A stretch of DNA of 5,142 nucleotides, taken from contig USSI01000122.1 in assembly GCA_900557315.1 (NCBI GenBank), positions 1 through 5,142 on the forward strand, given 5' to 3'. The notes beneath the pieces are model-generated. The model saw only the letters and a program-made list of their open reading frames with translations, was not told the origin of the DNA and did not search any database. Made by a program: the position numbers and the translations under genes. Below are positions 1 through 4,947 of this stretch, piece after piece; within the stretch, counting starts at the first letter, position 1, and the number at the start of each line of letters is the position of its first letter. Source of the DNA: an uncultured Butyricicoccus sp. (lineage in GTDB: Bacteria > Bacillota > Clostridia > Oscillospirales > Butyricicoccaceae).

Positions 1-1
1 C

Positions 2-82
2 CATGCCGATCGAGCTGGTGCCCAGGCCCAATATACTGATCTGCTCTTCCCCATGGGGAAGCTTGCGGTATTGCATATCCAT
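2..82 (-). CDS. Aldo/keto reductase, N-terminal fragment (cut by window edge)
   Basis: The first 27 codons are visible, beginning MDMQYRKLPHGEEQ and reaching ISILGLGTSSIGM. This matches the first beta-hairpin and the GLGTSSIG strand that open the (beta/alpha)8 barrel of aldo/keto reductases, cytosolic NADPH-dependent enzymes that reduce aldehydes and ketones. The catalytic Asp-Tyr-Lys-His tetrad would lie beyond the window, so activity cannot be judged. The ATG at 82 is supported by AGGAGG at 97-92, nine bases upstream. A second in-frame ATG two codons later (76) is a weaker alternative. The gene lies 217 bases after the SLH-flavodoxin gene, past its hairpin terminator, and has its own near-consensus promoter. 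It is therefore probably a separate transcription unit, although it belongs to the same redox theme. Family assignment is good; the substrate is unknown. Confidence 0.8.
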   Translation of the reverse strand, partial: MDMQYRKLPHGEEQISILGLGTSSIGM

Positions 83-98
83 TTCAAATATCCTCCTC

Positions 99-140
99 TG
101 TCCAATCCTCTCGCGGAAAAGATGATTTTGTCCCAATCCT
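99..140. repeat. Direct repeat in the aldo/keto reductase leader, possible operator
   Basis: Two near-identical copies, tgtccaatcct (99-109) and tgtcccaatcct (129-140), lie about 30 bases apart, close to three turns of B-DNA. They differ by one extra C. One copy overlaps the predicted transcription start and the other sits just before the ribosome binding site. That is a suitable arrangement for a regulator binding on one face of the helix, but chance cannot be excluded for an 11-base repeat. No regulator gene is visible in the window. Confidence 0.35.
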
Positions 141-169
141 ATTGTAATGGATGAAATGCAAAATGTAAA
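141..169 (-). promoter_or_regulatory. Sigma-70 type promoter for the aldo/keto reductase
   Basis: Read on the minus strand, TTTACA (169-164; five of six to the -35 consensus) is followed after exactly 17 bases by TACAAT (146-141; five of six to the -10 consensus). Transcription would start near 134, giving a leader of about 50 bases before the ATG at 82. It lies in the most AT-rich stretch of the window, downstream of the operon terminator, which fits an independent promoter. Confidence 0.75.
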
Positions 170-243
170 ATACCTCTCCGGAATGGCTTATGATGCTCAA
201 ACGGTATGGTTCCTGCGGGAAACCGGGTTCGGCATAACAGAAG

Positions 244-273
244 GGCGGCGGTCAGGTTTTCCTGACCACCGCC
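244..273 (-). terminator. Intrinsic terminator hairpin after the SLH-flavodoxin gene
   Basis: A 13-base-pair stem, 273-261 against 256-244, closes a four-base AAAA loop in the minus-strand transcript. It is perfect apart from one G.U wobble. The transcript then continues as CUUCUGUU, an interrupted U-rich run. The hairpin begins 27 bases beyond the TAA at 302-300. The plus-strand reading has no U tract after the stem, so the element is oriented for the minus-strand operon. The weak U tract may allow some read-through into the aldo/keto reductase. Confidence 0.75.
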
Positions 274-299
274 GCTGCGCGAGGCTGTTCGGCTGCTGC

Positions 300-1964
300 T
301 TAAAGGGGAAGGGATTCCAGCCACGAAGCGAGGTCTGCGGAGCTGCTGACCCGCAATCCGTCTGCGATGCTGGCTTCCGGGCAAAGCTCGGTGAAAATAT
401 GCAGGCTGTTGTCAATGCTGTCGCTCGAACTGGTGCAGAACGGCACGAGGGTCTTTCCGGAGAAATCATAGGAATCCAGGAAGGTGGCGATCATGGCCGG
501 GGCTTCGTTCCACCAGATGGGGTAGCCGACGAAAATCACATCGTAATCCTCGACATTGTCTGCGCTGACCCGGATTTCCGGCCGCGCGCCGCTCCGTATT
601 TCTTCTTCTGCAAGCGACAGATCGCTGTATGGCTGCGCGCGCGTGATCTCCGCCAGATCGCCGCCCGTGAGCGACGCGATCTGTTCTGCCGCTGCGCGGG
701 TGTTGCCGGTGTTCGAGAAATAGGCGACCAGGATGTCCGCGCTGCCCGTATCCGGTGCGGACGGCTGCTGTGCCTGCGCATAACCGAGCGACGCGACCCA
801 GGCGGTGATATCGCTGCGCGCCTCGGATACGCTGTTGCGGGATACCGAGAACCCGTTGGTTTCCACCTGCGCATCCGGCTCTTCATCCGCAATGGTGCGG
901 ATGGTGCCTGCAAAACCGCTGCCGCCGTGCGCGGTGAACGGGATGACCGGCTTGCCGCCGAGGTCATAGGTGTCAAGGAAGGTGTACATCGGCATGGGTA
1001 GGTCGGCGTTCCAGATCGGATAGCCGAGGAAGATGACGTCGTATTCGTCCAGATTGTCGATGTGGGTCGAGAGCGGCGGGCGCGCGTTTGCCGCGCCTTC
1101 CGCTGCGGCAAAATCAAGCAGCTCGTCATGCGTGCCGGGATACTGCTGCTCGGTCTCGATGGCGAACAGGTCGCCGCCCGTCTCCTCCTGGATGGCGCGG
1201 GCGAGGAACTCCACGTTGCCCATGACCTCGCCGTTTTCCACCACGCGGCTCGCAGACGAGACCGTGTCTACACCGTCGGTCTCCGGGACCGAGAAATAGG
1301 CGATCAGGATGTTGGCGCCATCATCCGCGGCGGGCGCCTGCGGCTCGTCCTGCAGGTAGCGCATCAGAATCGCCGCGACCTCGGCGCGGGTTGCGCTGCC
1401 CGCCGGGTCAAACCGGTTGCCCTCCTTGCCGCCGACGATGCCCGCGCCCCGCGCCCAGTCAACTGCCTGCGCCGCATAGGCGGAGATTGCGCTCTCATCC
1501 GCGAAGGACGCGCCTGCGTCCGCCGCCGGGCTGCCTGCGTAGTGCCACAGGATCGCTGCGATCTGCTCGCGTGCAACCGGGTCGTCCGTGCCGAACGTGC
1601 CGTCGCCGTAGCCGGTTACCAGCCCCTGCGAAGACGCCCAGACGACCGCGTCGCTGTACCACGTACCGGCGGCCGTATCGGTAAAGCTGTCCGTGCCGGA
1701 AACCGCCAGGCTGCCCGCTGCGCGGTACAGTACGGTTGCGAGCATGGCGCGTGTCATGCCTGCGTCCGGTTCGAACTGCGTGCTGGATGTGCCGCCCATC
1801 AGCCCGTTGTCCCGCACATAACCGACGGCATCCGCATACCATGCGTCCGCGTTCACGTCGGAATAGCCGGTGTCATCGACTGCAGCGAACGAAACCGCGC
1901 TCATGGAAAGCGCCAATGCGCCTGCTGTGACGGCGGAAAACAGCCGTTTCCAATATTTTTTCAT
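300..1964 (-). CDS. Secreted SLH-anchored protein with two flavodoxin domains
   Basis: A 554-residue exported protein. Residues 1-28 form a signal peptide (MKKYWKRLF, a hydrophobic core, then SFAA before VDD). Three SLH repeats follow at about 34-84, 93-144 and 153-205; the third keeps the TRAE motif, while the others read TRAM and AREQ. SLH repeats typically bind secondary cell-wall polysaccharide, so the protein should sit on the wall. Flavodoxin domain A (about 218-395) starts ILIAYFS but has a long insertion in place of the usual T/S-x-TGNT phosphate loop. It keeps FLGYPIWN and PFTAHGGSGF. Domain B (about 410-552) has the canonical loop YFSNTGNTR (415-423), then VGYPIWWNEAP and PFCTSSSD, the expected FMN-contacting loops. 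ATG 1964 has GGGAGG seven bases upstream and lies 23 bases after the preceding gene. It appears to be the last operon gene. Exported flavodoxins are unusual; FMN would have to be acquired outside or the protein exported folded. Domain calls are firm; a surface electron-carrier role is inferred. Confidence 0.9.
   Translation of the reverse strand: MKKYWKRLFSAVTAGALALSMSAVSFAAVDDTGYSDVNADAWYADAVGYVRDNGLMGGTSSTQFEPDAGMTRAMLATVLYRAAGSLAVSGTDSFTDTAAGTWYSDAVVWASSQGLVTGYGDGTFGTDDPVAREQIAAILWHYAGSPAADAGASFADESAISAYAAQAVDWARGAGIVGGKEGNRFDPAGSATRAEVAAILMRYLQDEPQAPAADDGANILIAYFSVPETDGVDTVSSASRVVENGEVMGNVEFLARAIQEETGGDLFAIETEQQYPGTHDELLDFAAAEGAANARPPLSTHIDNLDEYDVIFLGYPIWNADLPMPMYTFLDTYDLGGKPVIPFTAHGGSGFAGTIRTIADEEPDAQVETNGFSVSRNSVSEARSDITAWVASLGYAQAQQPSAPDTGSADILVAYFSNTGNTRAAAEQIASLTGGDLAEITRAQPYSDLSLAEEEIRSGARPEIRVSADNVEDYDVIFVGYPIWWNEAPAMIATFLDSYDFSGKTLVPFCTSSSDSIDNSLHIFTELCPEASIADGLRVSSSADLASWLESLPL
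303..488 (-). repeat. Paralogous copy of flavodoxin domain B end (second copy within 4951-5142)
   Basis: The last 62 codons of the SLH protein gene are homologous in the same orientation to the partial gene at the right edge. The encoded peptides share SYDFSGKTL, PFCTS and IDNSLHIF. The similarity runs up to the window edge and may continue outside. With the A-type pair, it shows that both flavodoxin kinds of this locus exist twice: as separate genes upstream and fused in the SLH protein. Confidence 0.75.
780..1313 (-). repeat. Paralogous copy of flavodoxin domain A (second copy within 4209-4752)
   Basis: This part of the SLH protein gene encodes domain A and is diverged but clearly homologous to the flavodoxin part of the lipoprotein gene. 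The two DNA copies share a 24-base identical run at 1288-1311 and 4726-4749, inside the codons for strand 1. Both copies are in the same orientation, about 3.4 kb apart, so they could recombine and delete the genes between them. They arose by gene duplication rather than by a mobile element; no terminal repeats or transposase are seen. Confidence 0.8.
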
Positions 1965-1987
1965 CGAAAAACCTCCCTGGTTTCCGT

Positions 1988-2527
1988 TCAGATGGACTTG
2001 CCCATCTCATACGCCTCGTCCAATGCGGGGTTGCCCTGGATATCGCCAAGCTGCCAGGCGTTCGCGCCGTAGATGCAGCCGCGGACCGCCGCGTCCGGGA
2101 TGCAGTCGGTCAGGCCGCGCAGGCCGTCCATCGTGCGTTCGAGCGCGGGCTTATCCTCCGCCGCAGTGACGATGAAGTAAAAATCCTTGCCGGAGAGCCG
2201 CCCGTCATAGTAGCACGCCATGGTGCGGTCGATCAGCGTCTTCATCTGCGCGTTCATCTGGTAGAAGTAGACCGGTGTGGACAGCACGATCACGTCCGCT
2301 GCCGCCATCTTGTCCAGAATCTCCGCAACGTCGTCCTTCTGCACGCATACGCCGGTCTTTTTGCAGGCGTAGCACGCCGTGCAGAATCCCATCTTCCTGC
2401 CGTGCAGGCGGACCATTTCCACGCTGTGTCCGCTCTCCTGCGCGCCGCGCGTGAACGCAGCGCACAGCGTCTCCGAATTGCCGCCCTTGCGCGGGCTGGC
2501 AGAGAGAATCAATACCTTCTTGCCCAT
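1988..2527 (-). CDS. NAD(P)H-dependent FMN reductase / iron-sulfur flavoprotein-like protein
   Basis: A 179-residue cytosolic flavodoxin-fold protein of the NADPH-dependent FMN reductase family. Strand 1 and the FMN phosphate loop read VLILSASPRKGGNS (residues 5-18). STPVYFYQMNAQMKTLIDR (83-101) is the characteristic second flavin-contacting segment and dimer-interface helix. Residues 49-61 carry four cysteines as CX2CX2CX5C (C49, C52, C55, C61). This is the compact motif known to hold a 4Fe-4S cluster in the archaeal iron-sulfur flavoprotein Isf, and it is also common in clostridial homologues. A flavin-to-cluster electron carrier is therefore plausible. The start at ATG 2527 is preferred because AGGAGG (2542-2537) lies nine bases before it; the in-frame ATG at 2536 directly abuts the ribosome binding site. 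It sits 28 bases after the SDR stop and 23 before the SLH-flavodoxin gene. It has no signal peptide, so it should act in the cytoplasm. Confidence 0.87.
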   Translation of the reverse strand: MGKKVLILSASPRKGGNSETLCAAFTRGAQESGHSVEMVRLHGRKMGFCTACYACKKTGVCVQKDDVAEILDKMAAADVIVLSTPVYFYQMNAQMKTLIDRTMACYYDGRLSGKDFYFIVTAAEDKPALERTMDGLRGLTDCIPDAAVRGCIYGANAWQLGDIQGNPALDEAYEMGKSI

Positions 2528-2555
2528 TTGTAACATCCTCCTTTAATATGTATGG

Positions 2556-3389
2556 TTATGCGTTGAAATCCGTGCCGCAGATGCGCGCGCGCCAGGCGTC
2601 GATCTCCTGCATACGCGCCGCATAGACGCTGTCCGCCAGCGCCGCTGCGTCCGAGCCGAGCAGCAGGCGGAAGGGCGTGTTTTCGGCCGATACTGCGTCC
2701 AGTATCAGCTCCGCCCCCTTGTCCGGGTCGCCCGGCTGGGTACCGTGCGTGTTGTCGTGCTCGATGCGGCGCATACCTGCGGTCCCGGCGTAGTCCGCAA
2801 TCGCGTGTTCCGCCTGCGTCAGCGAACGGCCGGCGAAGTCCGTGCGGAACGCGCCCGGCTCGACCACCATGACCTTGATCCCGAGCGGGCCGACTTCTTT
2901 GCACAGCCCGTCCGACATACCCTCAAGCGCACATTTGGCCGCGCCGTAGTAACCGGAGCCGGGCGCCGTCTCGAGCGCCGCCACAGACGAAACGTTGACG
3001 ATCGCGCCGTGCCGCTGTGCGCGCATATCCGGCAGGACCGCCTTGATGAGATCCACCGGGCCGAAAAAGTTGGTGGCGAACAGGCGGCGCACCGCCTCAT
3101 CCTCGCCCTCTTCGACCGCGGCGCGGTAGCCGTAGCCCGCGTTGTTGACCAGCACATCAATCGCGCCGAAGCGCGCCTTTGCCTGCTGCACGGCGCTGCG
3201 GATGGCCTGCCGGTCGGTCACATCGAGCGGGAGCACCAGCGCGTGGTCCGGGAATTCCGCCTGAAAAGCGGCGAGCGTCTCGGTGTGCCGCGCGGTCACA
3301 ACCGCGTTCCAGCCCCGGCGGAGCACCGCCCAGGCAATGCTCCGGCCAAGGCCGCTCGAGCAGCCGGTAATCAGCCAGGTTTGATTCAT
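2556..3389 (-). CDS. Short-chain dehydrogenase/reductase (classical SDR)
   Basis: A 277-residue Rossmann-fold oxidoreductase. All classical SDR landmarks are present: the dinucleotide-binding TGCSSGLG (8-15), an ARH segment after strand 2 (33-35) that favours NADP(H), LDVTD (55-59), NNAG (82-85), catalytic Asn107, Ser135 in NVSSVAAL, and the YGAAK active site with Tyr148 and Lys152. VEPGAFRTDF (176-185) is the usual post-active-site segment. The C-terminal LLLGSDA (243-249) resembles the larger oxidoreductase subgroup rather than FabG. The frame is open to an earlier ATG at 3443, but ATG 3389 is chosen because AAGGAGG (3404-3398) lies eight bases upstream and the protein then begins MNQTWLITG, as the family does. 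It follows the DUF4405 gene by 93 bases and precedes the FMN reductase by 28. The substrate cannot be read from the sequence; it may be a carbonyl or hydroxyl compound in the same redox pathway. Confidence 0.93.
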   Translation of the reverse strand: MNQTWLITGCSSGLGRSIAWAVLRRGWNAVVTARHTETLAAFQAEFPDHALVLPLDVTDRQAIRSAVQQAKARFGAIDVLVNNAGYGYRAAVEEGEDEAVRRLFATNFFGPVDLIKAVLPDMRAQRHGAIVNVSSVAALETAPGSGYYGAAKCALEGMSDGLCKEVGPLGIKVMVVEPGAFRTDFAGRSLTQAEHAIADYAGTAGMRRIEHDNTHGTQPGDPDKGAELILDAVSAENTPFRLLLGSDAAALADSVYAARMQEIDAWRARICGTDFNA

Positions 3390-3433
3390 AGGATTGGCCT
3401 CCTTGTTGTTTGGATGATGAAAATGTGATGCAG

Positions 3434-3475
3434 CACAGCGCACAAACCGCGGCTTCGCGTCATTCCCGTGCTGTG
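3434..3475 (-). other. Imperfect hairpin between the DUF4405 and SDR genes
   Basis: In this 93-base gap, the largest inside the operon, 3434-3439 (cacagc) can pair with 3470-3475 (gctgtg), with an extra two pairs across a bulge. An inner cgcg/cgcg stem (3448-3451 with 3456-3459) closes a four-base loop. There is no U run after it on the minus strand, so it is unlikely to be an intrinsic terminator. It could be an mRNA stability or processing element that tunes expression between the upstream and downstream parts of the operon. No convincing promoter was seen in the gap. Confidence 0.25.
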
Positions 3476-3482
3476 TAGAAAA

Positions 3483-4178
3483 TCAAAGCGGCCCGGTCCG
3501 GTTCGGTTTCACCGTCAGGCGCTGCAGGCCGGCTGAGATAACATGCGCGGCGAAAACGAACAGGCCCATGATGGCGAGATAGTCGAGGAAAAACAGTGCA
3601 GCGGGCCGCTCAAAATCAAAAAAGACATAGGGGGATGTCAGGAACAGATAGGACGCGATCTGGTTGTGCACAAAGGCGTACAGCCCATAGGCTGCAACCG
3701 CCGCGCCGGCGGCGCGGAGCGCATACCGCACCGCCCGGGAACGGACCGGCCCTGCCGCGCGCCGGAGCATACCCAGCACCATATCCCAGTGCAGGCCCAG
3801 GTGCAGCGCCATCAGCACAAAGCACCAGAAGACGGACAGGATGTGCAGCGGCCGCGCGAGCGCGGCGCCGCCGGTAACAGGCAGGAAGGCAAACACCTCG
3901 CGCGACAGGATCACGGCGCTTACCATACTGCCGAGCATGGCGGGCACAAGCAGGATGTTGACGGCAAGCTGGAGCACGCGGTGAGGGGTGTGCCGGCCGC
4001 GGCGCAGGCTGCCGAACCACCTGCGGTTGAGCACGTGATGCGCGATCCAGAGCATGAACATCCCGGCCCCGAGCCATTCGTGCGCGGTAAACCCGGTGAT
4101 CTGCCGCGCCATCAGCAGCAGGAGCACAACCGTCATGGCCAGATCAATCCCGATTTTGCATTTTGTTTTCCGGTTCAA
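3483..4178 (-). CDS. DUF4405-type membrane protein, probable b-type cytochrome
   Basis: A 231-residue integral membrane protein with six predicted helices at about 9-29, 32-50, 69-91, 109-131, 152-170 and 195-218. Basic residues cluster at the N-terminus, in the helix 2-3 loop (NRRWFGSLRRGRHTPHR), in the helix 4-5 loop and at the C-terminus, which places those parts inside. The pattern HEWLG...HHVLNRRWF...RPLH...LHLGLHW is that of DUF4405 proteins. Histidines 33 and 47 on helix 2, and 112 and 126 on helix 4, are each 14 residues apart. That is the spacing of the four heme ligands on helices B and D of cytochrome b, suggesting one heme near each membrane face. TTG 4178 is preferred as start because AGGAGG (4191-4186) is seven bases away; a GTG at 4184 is only one base from it. 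The gene is 30 bases after the flavodoxin lipoprotein gene. Heme binding and electron transfer to the exported flavodoxins are inferred, not shown. Confidence 0.83.
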   Translation of the reverse strand: MNRKTKCKIGIDLAMTVVLLLLMARQITGFTAHEWLGAGMFMLWIAHHVLNRRWFGSLRRGRHTPHRVLQLAVNILLVPAMLGSMVSAVILSREVFAFLPVTGGAALARPLHILSVFWCFVLMALHLGLHWDMVLGMLRRAAGPVRSRAVRYALRAAGAAVAAYGLYAFVHNQIASYLFLTSPYVFFDFERPAALFFLDYLAIMGLFVFAAHVISAGLQRLTVKPNRTGPL

Positions 4179-4185
4179 TGCCACC

Positions 4186-4191
4186 CCTCCT
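4186..4191 (-). promoter_or_regulatory. Ribosome binding site that decides a TTG start
   Basis: AGGAGG reads 4191 to 4186 on the minus strand. The first in-frame start codon, GTG at 4184, is only one base away, too close for initiation. TTG at 4178 is at the ideal distance of seven bases and gives a protein starting with the basic NRKTKCK just before helix 1. TTG would also lower initiation relative to the neighbouring ATG genes. Confidence 0.6.
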
Positions 4192-4208
4192 GTTTGGGGA
4201 AAATCTGT

Positions 4209-4913
4209 TTACGCGACAATGCCCAGCCCGGCGACCCAGTCCGTGACCACGTCCTGCGCGTCCGCCGCGTCGCCCCGTGAAACGGCCAGACCGTCTTCCA
4301 TTACGGTTGCGTCCGGCTGCAGCTGCTGAATGGTCTCGATCGTGCGGGAGAACCGGCTGCCGCCGTGCACGGTGAAGGGGATGATGGTCTTGCCGCTGAA
4401 GTCGTATGTTTCAAGGAAGGTATACAGCGGCATGGGCAGGTCCGAGTTCCAGTTCGGGTATCCCAGGAAGATCACGTCGTAGTTATCCGGATTTTCGATC
4501 TGCGAGGCAAGCGCGGGCCGCGCGTTTTCGGTAAGCTCGGTATAGGCGAAATCGAGCAGGGCGTCGTGGGTGCCCGGGTATTCCTGCACGGTTTCGATCC
4601 GGAACAGGTCGCCGCCGGTTTCCTGCTGGATGAGCTGGGCCAGATACTGGTTGTTGCCCAGCACCTCGCCGTCCAGATTGACGCGGCTGGCGCTGGACAC
4701 CGTGTCCACGCCGTCGGTTTCCGGAACCGAGAAATAGGCGATCAGGATGCGGTCGCCCGAAACCGGCGCGGATGCGGTAGCCGTGTTTCCCGTGTCTGCG
4801 GGGGTGGAGGAAGGCGGCGCGGCGTCCTGTCCGGCGTCCGACGGTGTGCTGCCACAGGCGGTCAGCGAAAGCGCCAGTGCGGCGGATAACATGAGGGCTG
4901 CGGTTTTTTTCAT
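4209..4913 (-). CDS. Flavodoxin-domain lipoprotein
   Basis: A 234-residue exported lipoprotein. Residues 1-19 are a lipoprotein signal peptide, and the lipobox LTAC puts the lipidated cysteine at position 20, so the protein is tethered to the outer face of the membrane. A low-complexity linker rich in Ser, Thr, Ala, Pro and Asp (21-53) leads to one flavodoxin domain (about 55-234). It starts ILIAYFS and has the same long replaced phosphate loop (VPETDGVDTVSSASRV) as domain A of the SLH protein. FLGYPNWNSDLPMPLYTFL and PFTVHGGSRF are the later flavin-side loops. By hand count it is about two-thirds identical to that domain A, almost without gaps. ATG 4913 has AAGGAG eight bases upstream. The gene begins 34 bases after the stop of the partial flavodoxin gene. 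The mature protein has no cysteine apart from the lipidated one. FMN binding is likely but the altered loop leaves some doubt; the redox partner is unknown. Confidence 0.9.
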   Translation of the reverse strand: MKKTAALMLSAALALSLTACGSTPSDAGQDAAPPSSTPADTGNTATASAPVSGDRILIAYFSVPETDGVDTVSSASRVNLDGEVLGNNQYLAQLIQQETGGDLFRIETVQEYPGTHDALLDFAYTELTENARPALASQIENPDNYDVIFLGYPNWNSDLPMPLYTFLETYDFSGKTIIPFTVHGGSRFSRTIETIQQLQPDATVMEDGLAVSRGDAADAQDVVTDWVAGLGIVA

Positions 4914-4947
4914 GACAAATGCTCCTTTGCTGTCTGGTGCGGTGAGG

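Noticed and set aside
1062..2072. A 336-codon open frame on the plus strand opposite the SLH-flavodoxin gene
   Set aside because: It runs across the intergenic gap and the end of the FMN reductase gene, shows no domain, and is rich in Arg, Ala and Cys as expected of a shadow frame.
2745..3428. A 227-codon open frame on the plus strand opposite the SDR gene
   Set aside because: The minus-strand frame carries every classical SDR motif; the plus frame has none and its translation is a reverse-complement artefact.
3390..3443. N-terminal extension of the SDR by 18 codons (from ATG 3443)
   Set aside because: The AAGGAGG eight bases before ATG 3389 and the family-typical MNQTWLITG start favour the shorter form; the extension overlaps that ribosome binding site.
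3390..3482. Possible promoter in the gap before the SDR gene
   Set aside because: The best match (TTGTGC, 17 bases, TTTCAT) has a poor -10, so I do not call it; co-transcription with the upstream genes is simpler.
3543..4280. A 245-codon open frame on the plus strand opposite the DUF4405 gene
   Set aside because: It is antisense to a well-supported membrane protein and the start of its neighbour, has no recognisable domain and a composition typical of a GC-rich shadow frame (many Arg, Gly, His, Gln).
780..4752. Composite transposon or insertion sequence explaining the two similar regions
   Set aside because: The repeated parts are protein-coding flavodoxin domains that have diverged; there is no transposase, no terminal inverted repeat and no target-site duplication.
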